NCBI GenBank assembly: GCA_020698575.1
Contig: CM036257.1
Span: 20,041,520-20,105,519 of the forward strand
DNA length: 64,000 bases
Source: Bostrychus sinensis
Lineage: Eukaryota; Chordata; Actinopteri; Gobiiformes; Eleotridae
Direction: 5' to 3'
Part shown: positions 26,801 to 38,951 of the stretch, in pieces
Layout of the letters: the number at the start of each line of letters is the position of its first letter
Numbering within the stretch: position 1 is the stretch's first letter
Program-made: the position numbers and the translations under genes
The notes under the pieces: model-generated
Told to the model about the DNA's origin: nothing
What the model saw: the letters and a program-made list of their open reading frames with translations, nothing else
The model's database searches: none

Positions 26801-29800
26801 GTAAAATGGCATCATACATAAAGTTTAAGGAATTCAAGTGCTCTTTTTCTTTGATTATGTTCAAAAGACCACAACACTCTGCTGCCCTCTGCTGGTCTCT
26901 TCAGCGGTTTCTTTATGGCATCAGTAGAGTACTTATTCAAAAAAATTTCTTTTAGTTAGATAAAGCTTTTAAAGGTTGTAAAACGTGCAATGCTGTTCTA
27001 GAGGTGACCAACGTTGGTTTAAAAATATGAATAAAAGCATAGCCGAGCTTGCAGATGTTCAATAACAATGTTAAGAGCTGTAAAATTGGTTTCTATGTCA
27101 CATGTGAAATATGAAAGTCCCTCAAGATTCCTCTAACTTGGTCTTTTAGCAGCTATGTCTGTGTTTATACTCACACTGAAGAAACTTGACAAGTACTGGT
27201 TGCTTAGCTGATAAACAATAACTATTAGAGGCCTAAGAAAACCATTTAAGGAATACATATTCAAAAGTTTGCTAAATTTAGACAGAGATTCTTGGATTTT
27301 CATACAATTTTTGGTAATGGTCAGTAATGGTCCAAATAAGAAAATAGTAGCTCTTGAGGATCTTCATGCAGGCTGCTGTATTGTGAGATAGGGATGTTCC
27401 AGATAAAAACTAACTCTATCCACATGGGGGCAGTAAACAAACAATTGGTTTTAGTGGACTCTTTAAGGCTTTGTGTTGCGAGAGATAACGCATTTTCCCC
27501 TGAACTAAAAGATATCTAGTTTGAGTCTAGGTCTGAGCACATTTCCTCTAACAAATACATGAAATAGGAATACATTTTATCTAGTAATATCCACAAAGGA
27601 AAAAGAGAAAGCTGCATCCTCATAGGGTTACATTGCATTCTGCTGGAGGGACAATGACTTCATTCATTAAATTTTTAAATTTCCTAATTAGTAAATCTTC
27701 CATCTCACTCAGTCTCAGGGGACAGTGGAAAACATGCAGAGTATTCATAGTAAAAGCACAAATAAAGCCGGGATGAGTGAGGGGTGAGCAGTTGTGTGGG
27801 GAGGGTGTGTCTTTGCTCTCTTTTTGGTGACAGCTGTTTTCCAACTTCCTATAGCGATATCACAACAACATGTGTGCTCATTAGTCTCCATTAAGCCCAG
27901 AGAAATTGGAATACAAGTACACCTGACAGCTGTCTCCTGCTTGTAAATATGTATTATCTATTTTCAAGTTCAATTCTAGTTAAAAATCCACTATTGTATG
28001 TTTTAGGGATTGACAATAACTCTGGCCAACCAGGCAAGTGAAGGTGAATTAATGTTTTTACCACTGTTGATTTGTTAGTCTGTTAGCAAGACAACTCAAA
28101 GGTTAATAGACAATTCTTTAATAACATTTTCAGTGAAAGTCAGTAATTGGCCAAGCAAGTTATTAGTTCTTAGTGGTCCAGATCTAGCCTCAGTATTGTC
28201 AGAAAGGAATATCCCAGAAGATACTAACGCTATCCTCAAGGGGTCAGTCAGGGAACAAACCATTAATTATAAGGGATTAGTGGAAGGCTTTGTGGCTCAA
28301 TGGATAGAGCATTTACCCCTAAACTAAAAAATCCCTGGTTCAAGTCCAGGTCTGGGCACTATAAGGCCAAAGATACTAACTCCAGCTACAAGGGATCAGT
28401 AAAAGAGTAAATTGTTAGTTTGAGTAGATTTTTTCCATTGTGTGCTATAAGGCCTGAATGGATAGAGCATTTATCCCAGAACTAGAAGATTCCCTGTTTG
28501 AGTCGAGGTCTGGGCGATATATAGTTACCATTGTGAGATAGGGTCAATACCTTGGTGGAGGTCTGAGCTGTAGTTAGCCTTTGATCCTCTATTTTATCAA
28601 TCAAGCACGAAAATTAAAACAAGCAGAGAATGTCTACAAATAAGTGATTTTTATTCATATTTACCAAATATATCAACAGAAGTGTGGTTATTGAAAATAT
28701 GAGTGGCTTAAAACAAGTTGCAATGAACTATGAGATCACTGTCTATGGATTTGAGCGTGTGTGGTGTCGTGTGCACCTTGGTCCCACTGTAGAAGTCTTC
28801 CTGGATGGTGGCGTTCATAAAGGTTTGCTGCAAGTGAACGCTGGTGTCTATCCCTCCAGGCATCACGAGTTTCCCAGAGGCATCAATGACTTTGGCCCCT
28901 CCAGGAATCATCAGCTCCTTCCCGACCTGATCAAACACAATTTAAGATTTGGTTCTTAACACACAAAAACGTCAAAAATAAAACACACGTGCAGTCCTTA
29001 GTTACAAGTAACAGGCTTATAAAATACTGTAAATTGATATAGGAAAATCAATGAAAACATATCTATCACAAGCTAAGATCACAGTAAATATTCACAGGAG
29101 GAATAGCTGTACTGTAAGTACTACAGCTTTTGATACTACTACTACTACTACTACCTAAACCCAGGGATCAAACCCTGGACCTTCTGGTTGTGAGGCAGTG
29201 ATAAAAAGAAAATACTTTTCACTACACAAAATATTGCAGATTCATTCTTTATATATTACATGAACACATGTATGGCTCTGGGATAATTTTATTGATTTAT
29301 ATACAGCACATACATAATCACACTAGGTAGGTATGTATTAGACCAGTGTTTCCCAACCAGGGGTACAGGGACCCCTAGGGGTACGCGAGCACATTGCAGG
29401 GGGTACATGAAGTTATATGATTATTTGTAGTGCATTTATATATTTGGCTTTGAAAGACTAAAATTAACCTAAATCAAGGGAATGCAACACTAAAGAAGGA
29501 CTAAACCAGGTCTGAACCAGGACTAAACCAGGTCTAAAACCAGGACTAAACCAGGTCTAAAACCAGAAATAAACCAGGACTAAACTAGGTCTAAACCAGG
29601 ACTAAACCAGGTCTGAACCAGGACTAAACCAGGTCTAAAACCAGAAATAAACCAGGACTAAACTAGGTCTAAACCAGGACTAAGCCAGAAGTAACCAGGA
29701 ATAAACCAGGACAAAACTATGAACAAACCAGGTCTAAACCCAGTTCAAGCCAGGACTAAACCAGGTCTAAAACCAGAACTAAATCAGAACAAAACTAGGA

Positions 29801-30316
29801 ACAAACCAGGACTAACCCGGGTCTAAAACCAGGATTAAGCCAAGTCTAAAACCAGAATTCAACCAGGAAAGAAAATGGTCTAAAACTAGAACTAAATCAG
29901 GAATAAACCAGGACAAAACTAGGAACAAACCAGGTCTAAACCAGGTCTTTTAAACTAGGTCTAAACCCAGTCTAAACCAGGGCTAAGCCACATCCAAAGC
30001 AGGACTAAATGGCATTAAGCCAGGTCCAAACCAAGACTAGAGCAGGTCCTGGGGGTACACGAGACCAAGAAGGTTTGGAACAACAGTACTCAACAACAAC
30101 AATTGAATATCAAACTGGATAATAGGACGTGAGCAGCCTATATAAAAACGTAATAAAAACAGGTCTTTACTAATCTGTGCGTAGTGCTCTGTAATGGGTC
30201 CGTACCTGTTGGATGATGCCATTCTCAATGTAGACATCGGCCTCGTGGGTGAAGTCATCATTGACCACTTTTCCTCCTTTGATGAGGATTCGCATGGACC
30301 CCGCGTTGGCAGACAT
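17815..30316 (-). CDS. dpysl5: Dihydropyrimidinase-like 5 (CRMP5)
   Basis: Coding exons: 30316-30206, 28926-28777, 22984-22826, 21688-21509, 21427-21359, 21014-20970, 20889-20814, 20649-20493, 20418-20277, 19523-19381, 19297-19090, 18339-18174, 17900-17815. They total 1692 nt, giving 563 codons plus stop, against 564 residues in human CRMP5, and all phases are consistent. The product is a cytosolic amidohydrolase-fold protein that tetramerises with other CRMPs and acts in semaphorin/collapsin signalling, axon guidance and neurite outgrowth. Visible landmarks are ILIKGGKVVNDDFTHEADVY at the N terminus, VMPGGIDTSVHLQQTF, GVNSFQMYMAYKDLMMLRD, CKDIGAIARVHAENGELVAE, GPEGIEISRPEE, CPIYLVNVSS, ADADVVVWDPDAT, QVQGGDFNLYEGQRCHGVP, RDLHESSFSLSG and the terminal APPGGRSSGIW. 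The usual HxH metal pair of hydantoinases reads H-L-Q here, consistent with a non-enzymatic CRMP. Confidence 0.97.
22015..22360 (-). mobile_element. LINE 3' end with reverse-transcriptase C-terminal remnant
   Basis: Read on minus, it encodes RRPRQSPKKRFMDVVKEDMK followed by LVGMREEDAVDRAKLRQVIH. This is the C-terminal tail found after the reverse transcriptase in RTE-like non-LTR retrotransposons (GRPKKRFMDVVKEDM...DRxxWRxxI pattern). It is 5'-truncated and sits in the dpysl5 intron between coding exons 3 and 4. The clade assignment is uncertain. Confidence 0.6.
23368..23829. mobile_element. TTAA MITE, copy 2, with internal poly(A)
   Basis: The left end is TTAAAGAGAATATATTATGC. The right end, reverse-complemented, reads AAAGGGACTATAGTATGC, with the outer TTAA degraded. 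It contains an A run of about 25 near 23783-23805. Same family as 2946-3460. Confidence 0.5.
25660..25850. mobile_element. tRNA-derived SINE fragment
   Basis: Shares 'gccaaagatagtaactcacaagggctcagtaaaggaaca' with the SINE cluster at 28.1-28.6 kb. This copy lacks a recognisable A/B box head. Confidence 0.35.
26520..27050. mobile_element. TTAA MITE family, partial inverted copy
   Basis: Internal blocks such as 'ctgccctctgctggtctcttca' and 'gcaatgctgttctagaggtgacca' are shared with the copies at 23.4 and 35.8 kb. Termini are not clean. Confidence 0.4.
27380..27545 (+). mobile_element. tRNA-derived SINE
   Basis: The head near 27468 (GGCTTTGTG...GAGATAACGC) and the B-box-like GTTTGAGTCTAGG match the copies at 28.28 and 28.45 kb. 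Confidence 0.45.
28150..28570 (+). mobile_element. Cluster of two to three tRNA-derived SINE copies
   Basis: At 28276 there is AAGGCTTTGTGGCTCAATGG followed by ATAGAGC (A box) and about 35 nt later GGTTCAAGTCCAGGTC (B box), then a shared tail (gccaaagatactaactc...caagggatcagtaaa). A second head is at 28448 (GAATGGATAGAGC...GTTTGAGTCGAGG), and a headless tail precedes the first. Head-to-tail copies imply tandem or repeated insertion. Confidence 0.65.
29144..29205 (-). mobile_element. Short SINE head fragment
   Basis: On minus it reads as a tRNA-like head, TCACTGCCTCACAACCAGAA then GGTTTGATCCC (B box). It is preceded on plus by a short CTA trinucleotide run. Confidence 0.35.
29344..30086. mobile_element. 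hAT-like MITE carrying an 11-bp minisatellite, copy A
   Basis: The left end is CAGTGTTTCCCAACC and the right end reverse-complements to CTGTTGTTCCAAACC. It shares about 80 bp of left-arm sequence (ggggtacagggacccctagg...) and the right-arm motif 'tcctgggggtacacgag' with the copy at 33365. The interior (about 29490-30045) is a degenerate array of an AAACCAGGACT/AAACCAGGTCT unit. The flanking 8-mers (TATTAGAC and TACTCAAC) match at 5 of 8 positions. Confidence 0.65.
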
Positions 30317-30465
30317 CGTTCTGCACAGAAGACAAGAAAAAATGGGTTAATTTCTAGTGGATGAGTTGTTGATAAATAGGTTTGGGTCTGGGTGGATATA
30401 AAGTTATCTGTATCAATCTAAAATACTTAGATATTTTAGTCAAGAATTACAGTACTAGAGACCAG

Positions 30466-30650
30466 AGGTGTAAGAAGTACTCAACTGTACTCAAGTAAAA
30501 CAATGTTATTCTGAAATATCCTGTCACTTAAGCAGAGGTAGACATTCTGAACAAAACTATTTTAGCAAAAGTAGAAGTATTGAATGTAATTTTTTCTCAA
30601 GTACCTGTATACTCAGAAAGTATCAATTCTTCAAAGACTGTACTTAAAGG
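30466..30650. mobile_element. AGAGGTG-type MITE arm
   Basis: Contains CAGAGGTGTAAGAAGTACTC and 'tactcaagtaaaac', matching the left arm of the element at 62853-63816. No matching right end is adjacent. Confidence 0.35.
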
Positions 30651-31659
30651 TTCTATGAGCAGTATATATTTTTTATATTTCATAAAAATTACCCAAGTGT
30701 CCCAAAATAAGAGGTAAACATGTTTAAGTCAAATATTAGTTTTACTGATAACAATGATACAGCTGATTTATTTTCAGTAAAAAAAAAAAAATTAAATGCA
30801 ATGCCCTAATTGTTTATATTTGTTTATGTTGTTTGTTTTGGTTCTAAAACTGCATTGCTGATCGTCCAATCAAAAAAACGAAAATACCGGCAACCTACAG
30901 ACCACTGTTGTGATTTAGACTACAGTACCATTTTCAAACCAGTACAAAAGTATTTAGTTATTTAAATCTGCCACATGAATCTGCTGTGTTTGCTTTTGTT
31001 GTGCTAAATAAACAGCTAGAGCCAGTCTCCAGATGAATGCAAAATGATCAACACTTGTAGCGGTACTGGTGCAGAATGTGTTCTGTGAGATCTTTCACAG
31101 CTTTTCTGCCAAATATTATACACAATAATACAGCAGCCTGTTCTCTCCAAAAAACCATGATCGAGCTGTGTCATGATCGTCTTCTCAGCTTTGAAGTCGT
31201 TGCTGACTCATAGATTACAGTTGATGACACTTTCTCAGGAGGTTTCAGTGAGCTTTTAGTGTTTTATCTATCTCTAGTTTATGAAATATTCAAGAATGTG
31301 AGCAGCAGATTTATAATTTACAATCTGCATGACGTGAGCTTAAAGAAGTGAAATTGAGAGAAAGTACAGTCCAGAAAGATGATACGGAAAATGAATGTCC
31401 TTTTTTATTGATGGTTCATTGTGCACCTCATTGTTTTCAGTAAGCTTTATTTCTGTTGAGACACGCTGATACAAAGGACTTTCATTATTATCTATAGACT
31501 GGCTACGTTACAATAGATGCAGATATTCTACCAATAAATAAAACATGATTCATCTTCTAAATAACCACCTTTCAATTTGTTTGCTGTTTTGCAGAATAAA
31601 AAATAAAAGCCTGCGGTAACTGTGTTTTCACTTTTCTGAAGATAATCATGACCTTTGCC

Positions 31660-32660
31660 AGGAGTAAAACAGGACTAGAACATAACTAAAGCAGGACTAA
31701 ACCATGATTGAACCAGGACAAAACTAAACCAGGACTAAACCATGACTGAGCCAGGACAAAACTTAACCAGGACTAAATCATGACTAAACCATGGCTAAAC
31801 CAGGACCAAACCATGCCTAAACCATGACTATACCAGGACTAAATCATGACAAAACTAAACCATGACTAAACAATAACTAAACCAAGACTAAACTTAACCA
31901 GGACTAAACCAGGACAAAACTAAACCGAGACTAAATCATGACTAAACTGGGACAAAACTAAACCAGGACTAAACCAGGACAAAACTAAACCAGGACTAAA
32001 TCATGACTAAAACAGAACTAAGCCATGACTAAACCAGGACTAAATCATGACTAAAACAGAACTAAGCCATGACTAAACCAGGACTAAACCATGACTCAAC
32101 CAGGACTAAACCATGACAAAATTAAACCAGGACTAAACCATCACTAAACCAAGACTAAACTTAACCAGGACTAAACCAGGACAAAACTAAACCAGGACTA
32201 AATCATGACTAAACCAGAACTAAACCAGGACAAAACTAAACCGAGACTAAACCATGACTAAACCGGGACAAAACTAAACCCGAACTAAACCAGGACAAAA
32301 CCATAACTAAATCAAGACTAAACTTAACCAGGACTAAACCAGGACAAAACTAAACCAGGACTAAATCATGACTAAACCAGAACTAAACCAGGACAAAACT
32401 AAACCGAGACTAAACCATGACTAAACTGGGACAAAACTAAACCCGAACTAAACCAGGACAAAACCATAACTAAACCAAGACTAAACTTAACCAAAACTAA
32501 ACCAGGACAAAACTAAACCGAGACTAAACCATGACTAAACTGAGACAAAACTAAACCAGGACTAAGCCAGGACAAAACCAGGACAAAACTAAACCAGGGC
32601 TAAATCAGGACTAAACCAAGACAAAACTAAACCAGGAATAAACAAAGACTGCACTAAGCT
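31660..32660. repeat. 11-bp minisatellite array, about 1 kb
   Basis: Dozens of degenerate units of AAACCAGGACT / AAACCATGACT, with interspersed CAAAACT variants and higher-order duplication of longer blocks (for example 'aaccaggacaaaactaaaccgagactaaacc' recurs). The unit is the same as inside the MITEs at 29.3 and 33.4 kb. A hAT-like right end, AGTTTGAGAAACACTG, lies at about 32825-32841, but no left end was found. Confidence 0.8.
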
Positions 32661-33259
32661 CTAAACATCTTATTTACATTAGATGAAATGACGCCCCGAC
32701 CAGAGCAGGCCTAAAACTGGAATAAAACTGGCTCTAATTTAAACTAAATCAGAACTTGAACTGCAAAAGACCGCTGTGTACCACCAGAGGAAGTCTGTGT
32801 ACCAGCAATGATAACTGTACCACAGTTTGAGAAACACTGCACCGGACCATCCTTCACTATGACACTTCACTATGTTACGATACTTTTCAATCTATTTTAA
32901 ATTTACTATCTAATTTTCTTGCTGAATGTAGCACCAAGGTTTTCAAGTTTTAAGAGTCTATGGCTTTCACTGATTTGCATTTTTAGGACAAAACAAGCTG
33001 TGAGGTTGTTCCCTAATAGTTCTAGCTCTGTGTTGTTTTTTGTATTCTGCATGGATGGATGGCTGTGTGCAATGTGGTCCATGGCAGGACACAATGGACC
33101 CCAGTCAAACAAAACCCGGACAGAGATGGAGGAGAATAGAGAAAGGAAGGAGAGGCGAGACGAGGAAAGAAAGAGAACCATTTGGCTGATTGTACAGGAG
33201 TAAAGCAATCATAATAAAAGACAGTAACTAGAAGAACTACTAATACAACTGCTGCAGAC

Positions 33260-34180
33260 TCCGATCTCTACTGGCCCTATCTCACAATGGTAAAGCTATA
33301 GTGCCCAGACTGGACTTAAACAAAGTATCTACTAGTCCAGGGATAAATGCTCTAGCCATTAAGCCAGTATTTCCCAACCAGGGGTACAGGGACCCCTAGG
33401 GGTACGCGAGCACATTGCAGGGGTAGTTATATGATAATTTATAGGACCCTTTAAATCTGGCTTTCAAAAACTAAAACAAACATAAATCAGGACTAACCCA
33501 GAACTAGTGAGGGATGGGACACTAAATAAGGGCAAAACCAGGTCTGAACCAGGTCAAAACAAGAATAAACCAGGTCCAAAACAAGAACTCACCCTGGAAA
33601 AAACAGGCCTAAACCAGAAAAAAACAAAAAAAAACAAAACCAGGAATAAACAAACTCGGTTTAAACCAAGTCTAAACCAGGTCAAATCAGGATCAAGACT
33701 AAACCGAGACTAAACCATGCCTAAAACCAGAACAAAACTAAGACTAAACCAGAAACAAACCTATAGTAGAACTAAACTAGATTTAAACCAAGTCTAAACC
33801 AGGACTAAACCAAGTCTAAACCATGCCAAAAGCCAGAACAAAACTAAGACTAAATCAGGACTAAACCAGGAATAAGCCAGGTTCAAACCAGAACTAAACT
33901 AGGTCTAAAAAAGTCTAAACCAGGACTAAACTAAGACTAAACAAGAAGTAAGCCGGGTCCAAACCAGGACTAAGCCAGATCCAAACCAGAAGTAAATCAG
34001 CTCCTGGGGGTCCACGAAACCAAAAAGGTTGGGAACCACCGCATTAAGCCACAAAACCCTTATATCCCACAATGGTTATGCTTCCACTAAAGATAATGAT
34101 TTGTTCCCTTACTGACCCCTTGTGACTGGAATTAGTATCATTAAAGTTAGTATCTTTGGCCCTATCTTGCAATGTTGCAT
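33260..34180 (-). mobile_element. tRNA-derived SINE split by a hAT-like insertion
   Basis: The minus-strand SINE head and tail (GGGCACTATAGC, B box at about 33310-33320, TAGAGCATTTATCCC) run to 33364. The remainder (GGGTTTTGTGGCTTAATG on minus, then the tail) resumes at 34042. The gap is exactly the element 33365-34041. Confidence 0.65.
33365..34041. mobile_element. hAT-like MITE with minisatellite, copy B, nested in a SINE
   Basis: The left end is CAGTATTTCCCAACC and the right end reverse-complements to CGGTGGTTCCCAACC. A perfect 8-bp target duplication CATTAAGC lies at 33357-33364 and 34042-34049. The interior is an 11-bp AAACCAGGACT-type array of about 500 bp. There is no transposase, so it is non-autonomous. 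Confidence 0.85.
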
Positions 34181-35790
34181 AATAAGTCTTTTTTTAAAAA
34201 TCCTGGATCCAGACGGTGAACCAGATTTACACCAAAAACACATTTTTCCTGTTGGTCCATTATTGACCTTTCCAGACCATTACTTTTTGAATGATCTTGC
34301 GAGCAGACAAACCAACCAACCAAAAAGCAAATGGGGCAACCAAAAGAAACAAATAAAACCAATAATAATGGAAATGTATGAAGGAGAAGTAAAAGCGGGT
34401 CATTGTGCATTAAGTAAGCGATACAGCCGTGTGGCAAACAGCATGGAGGGGGGGTTGTTGCAAAATAGAAAAAAGACCCTAAAGGCTTTATACAGACTGG
34501 GATAAAAGATTGGTTTCCCTGGAGATGAGCTTCAGTGGGACAGCCTATACTTAACACATACTGAGGACTGCATGTACTACTGAAATGGTGAAAAGGAGAC
34601 ATGGAGTTATCTATGTAAAAGTTACCACAAAACAAGATGTACATGGGACTACATGGTGTAAATGCTTGTAATAAATATGCCAAAATATCTTATCTGCATA
34701 TCGAGGCTGTTATTCTAGGGAAGGGATATAATTTTTGGATAAGAAAGCCCTCTTGCCTGTTATGTTCAATCACCCACTGGCCACTTGGACAACTGCAAGA
34801 GATCAAACAATTTGGCAAAGCATTTTAGTTCCCAAGGACCAAATGCTGGTCACATGATGATAAAAGATACAGGTGCCATAAAAGTCATAGTAAAAACATT
34901 TGGCACAATAACAGAATCACAATAAGGTTATAATCTAATGTAAAATATAGTTTCATCTAAATTACAATTAAGAAGAGACACTGCCAACTCATTCACTGGA
35001 TTTCTTGCCAATTTCTTATGACATTAATAGGAAGTAGTGGGTGTAAATGCAACAAATGTAATATTAAAAAACATCTGAACAGCATATTCAGCTTTTCACT
35101 TTTAATTGGTCCACATTCATTACATCATTATCCCATATCAATGTTTCAATGTGTCCTGAGGTATCCTGAGGCTGCAGTGGCCTGGAATAAAAATGACCAT
35201 CTGAAACCAACATCTGAAACTAACTAATAATTAAAGACGGCTAAAGCTAAAGTTTCCCTTATTTTCCGTTTGGCCTGGTCCAAAAAACCCACATAACTGA
35301 CCCAGCAAGCGAGTGGGAGTGGGAATGCTGACTAAACAGGTCCTTGGACACTGAAGTATTGTGTATTCAATCAAAGGAAGATTATATACCTTAAATATAT
35401 CTGCATGGGAACATGGGAAACATTGTCTTGGTTTACTAAAAGAAACCAAAATGAAAATCCCTCTCTGTTTATGCCTTATACACTCTGCTTTTTAAGTGGG
35501 TTTTCATAGATTGTAGACAGAAATGCTGATGTTTTTTTTTTGTTTTTTTTACCTCAAGCCATGGCAGCTGTCTGTGTGAATGAAGATGCTCCTGTGAACA
35601 TGTGAGAGAGATGTGTCATACAGTGATGGGATATGACTTTAGCGAAGTCATTGCCTTCAGATGTCAGCCGGGTTTAGCAGAAAGAAAAATTTCTGAAAGG
35701 CTGAAGTGAAGCAGTCCGGCAATTGTCCAGTTTTAAAGCAACACTTACATTTTCCAATTCAAAACAATTACAATAAAAAGTAAAAATTTT

Positions 35791-36140
35791 TTAAGGGGCT
35801 ATATTATGCTAAATCGACTTTTCTGAGCTTTTTACTATGTTACAATGTTGTTCTCTCATTAAAAACATACCTGCTTCATGCACAGATGTTTGAGTGATGC
35901 TCTAGTTTCATTTTGTAGTAAAATGTTTTTTCCTCTATTTGTGTTTAAAAGACGGCAACAGTCTGCACTCTCCTACACTCTGCTGGTCTCTTCACCTGTT
36001 TCTTCATGGCACCAGCGGAGTACTTATTAAAAACATTTAGTCAGATAATGTTTGTAAAGGTTTTAAAATGTGCAATGCTGTTTTAGAGGCAACCAAGATT
36101 GGTTTAAAAAATGAGTAAAATGATAATATATGCCCTTTAA
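35791..36140. mobile_element. TTAA MITE, copy 3
   Basis: A 350-bp copy bounded by TTAA at 35791-35794 and 36137-36140. The left end TTAAGGGGCTATATTATGCT pairs with right-end reverse complement TTAAAGGGCATATATTATC. Confidence 0.7.
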
Positions 36141-36916
36141 TATAATTTCATGACATAAAACTGGGTGAATAACCAGGGCTTGGCTCACTAGATGCTGCAC
36201 TTTTAAATTTTAACTAAATACATTAAAATATATTAATTCCCTGTGATGTTGCAGCAGTGCGGTTGCATTCATAATTTATATCCATCTTAAAAAGTGTATG
36301 TAATTTTGCTTACAGTTCTCACTAACTAGATAAAATATTGCAACATGATGCTTAAAAATATTCTTGAAAGGTAAAAAACTTCAAATACCCCAAGTTTAAA
36401 GCCTAGATCTATTCCTGACACATCGATAAGTCTTGTGCTGATTCTGCTGTGTCACCGGCAGACAGCATTTCTCACTTTGCACAGACCAGCTGCCCCCAAA
36501 CACTTAGTACACGTAGACTCAATGTTATGTGAAATTAAGCTCATGAGGACACATGTGCACAGGACACGCCCTTGGTCCATGCAGTGACACTGTTTAGTCA
36601 GGTTTTAATGAATAATAAATGAGGAGCAGTAGGGGGTCACAGCACATTGTCCCACACACACAATCCTCGAGGTGATACTGAGAATAGTGTCTGTTACTGT
36701 GGCTGTTTCTACATCAGCACTTTGAGGATATATTGTGTCTAAAGCTACTTGGGCACAGTCATTCTGTTCCCTCCAATGGGCCGTCACATTGAGGGTCACT
36801 GTACACCTAAAATAACTATGAGGTCATGAGGTCTGTGTCAATCTGTAATGGTTCCTGGAAGCTAATAGATTCACTTTACAGGTCTGCTGTGTCACTGTGT
36901 AACTGGATATTTTTAA

Positions 36917-37150
36917 TTAAAGGGGCAATGTCATGCCAAATTTATTCATATTTTAAACCATCTTGGTCCTCTCTAGAATAGCACTGCACCTTTTACCTTT
37001 AAAAACATTATCTGACTCTAAGAAACATTAATAAGTGCTCTACTAGTGAGCAGTATGAAGCTGCAGCCACAGAGCCTGCATTTTCACACCCTCACTCAGA
37101 GACCTGCGATTTCATGGCCCTCGTTTTTCAAGACAGCATCTCCTTTGAAA
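36917..37150. mobile_element. TTAA MITE family, left part
   Basis: Starts TTAAAGGGGCAATGTCATGC and shares internal sequence with the other copies. The right end was not found. Confidence 0.4.
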
Positions 37151-37499
37151 GTGGATAATCATCATTCTCGAGTGATTGACTTCATCCAAACGTGAGTAAC
37201 TTTAGTTTTATTTTAACAAATCACTGGTTCATTAGACAGTTAGTTTGATTTTAATCAATCAACTTGCTAGCTCATTGACACAACATATTCATAGATTAGG
37301 CTAGTTAATATACAATGATACAATGATTTTTCTATTTATTTTTCTATCTATTTATTTACCTATTATTTATCTTACCTACATACCTATTTATTTACCTTTT
37401 CACTTAAAACTATCTGGAAACAAGTCATTATTTTATCATTAAAGATATAGGATAGAGAATACTTAAGTAGCTATATTGCTTCAGAATACTATAATCATA

Positions 37500-37655
37500 G
37501 TATGTGTTACAGGTTGAAAAGTAGTCACCAATATAAACTCAAGCAAAAAAAAAAAAAAAACTGCTTGGACATAAAGTGTGATTTATGTGTGATTTGAAGT
37601 AACAATACTTTTACTTAAGCACATATTTTGAGTATTTATCCCACCTCTGCAAGAC
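37500..37655. mobile_element. AGAGGTG-type MITE, right arm
   Basis: 'gaagtaacaatacttttacttaagcacatattttgagtatttatcccacctctg' matches the right arm of the element ending at 63816. An A run lies at 37545-37560. Confidence 0.4.
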
Positions 37656-38454
37656 TACTCAAAGGCTTCTAACCCGAAAGCTGGACAAAAAAAACACTTA
37701 AAAGGAGAAAGAATACAAGAATGTGAGTGATGCAGTCAAAGGGGGCAGATGAAACAATAAAATCTCTAGCCTGAGATGAACAAAAGACGGATGTATTTTT
37801 GGATCAAGGCGACATATTTAGAAACAACTTGACAAATCCTGCGATGTGTTTGGGGCCAACACGAGCGGCGTCAAATGTGTGAGCTGATGCAGAGCTGAGC
37901 GGACAGCTGCCCACGGAGCTACACAGAGAGGTACCACGGTCACATGGGAGGATTTAAAATGTCAAGACCAACATGCTTCATCCATCGAACTGTGATAAAG
38001 AGTCATGTAAAGTACAAACAGGGATTAGAAAAAGATGAAGGAGTGTAGACTGGAGGCTCACGGATGAATGGGCCATTAGTGAACAGCCAGAAATAAACAG
38101 ACAATTACAACAAGCACAGAGAGAGTATATGGAGCAACACTCTTAGGATTATAGCACGTACCTTACCGCACTTCAAAGCACAGACAATATTGTACTAACT
38201 CAACTCGAGATATTATGAAAACATTTATTTCTCTCTGTAGTACAAGTTTTATGTCTTGTACTTAGGGTATGTTTCTTGTTGGACTGATTCCTAGATGATA
38301 TAATGTAAAGTAAAATGCTTTTGTATTGTGAATTGTTACATTGTGGTTTTATCGATGCTGATGTTGTAATGTTGTTCTGTGTGAAACAGGTCTGTCTTGT
38401 AAATGAGACCTTGACAATAAAGAGATTAAGCTATATAAATAAAGAATTAATAAT

Positions 38455-38906
38455 AAAAGTAGTTGTGGTAGTTGTAGTAATAGCAGTAATACTCGTAGTA
38501 GTAACAATAGTAAGAAGTAGCAGTAGTTGTTGTAGTAGTAGCAGCAGTAGTGATGGTAGTAGTAGTAGTAATAGTAGTACTGATACTCGTGATACCAGTA
38601 GTAGTAGTACTGGTGGTAATAGCAGTGATAATGGCAATAGTAACAATAAAAGCAGAAGGAGTAGCAGAAGGAGTAGCAGTAGTTGTTGTAGTAGTAGTAG
38701 TAGTAGTCAGAGTAGTGGTAGTAGTAGAAGCTGTAGTATTATTATAGTACTAGAGATACTGGTAGTAGTAGTACTGGTAGTAATAGCAGTATTATTAGTA
38801 ATAAGAGCAGAAAAAGTAGTAGTAACAGTAGCACCAGCAGTTGTAGTAGTGGTAGTAGTAGCAGCAGTAGTATCAGTACCAGTAGTAGTAGCAGCAGCAG
38901 CAGTCA

Positions 38907-38951
<45 letters not shown>

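Noticed and set aside
28284..28345. tRNA gene
   Set aside because: A and B boxes are present but the acceptor stem does not pair, the anticodon arm is not convincing, and several diverged copies occur nearby with a common tail. It is a SINE head.
31660..32660. Regular short repeats resembling a CRISPR array
   Set aside because: Units are contiguous 11-mers with no unique spacers, in a vertebrate gene. It is a minisatellite.
34162..34683. 173-codon minus-strand open frame and a 127-codon plus-strand one beside it
   Set aside because: They overlap SINE tail sequence, show no recognisable domain, and have no splice or promoter context. Chance frames.
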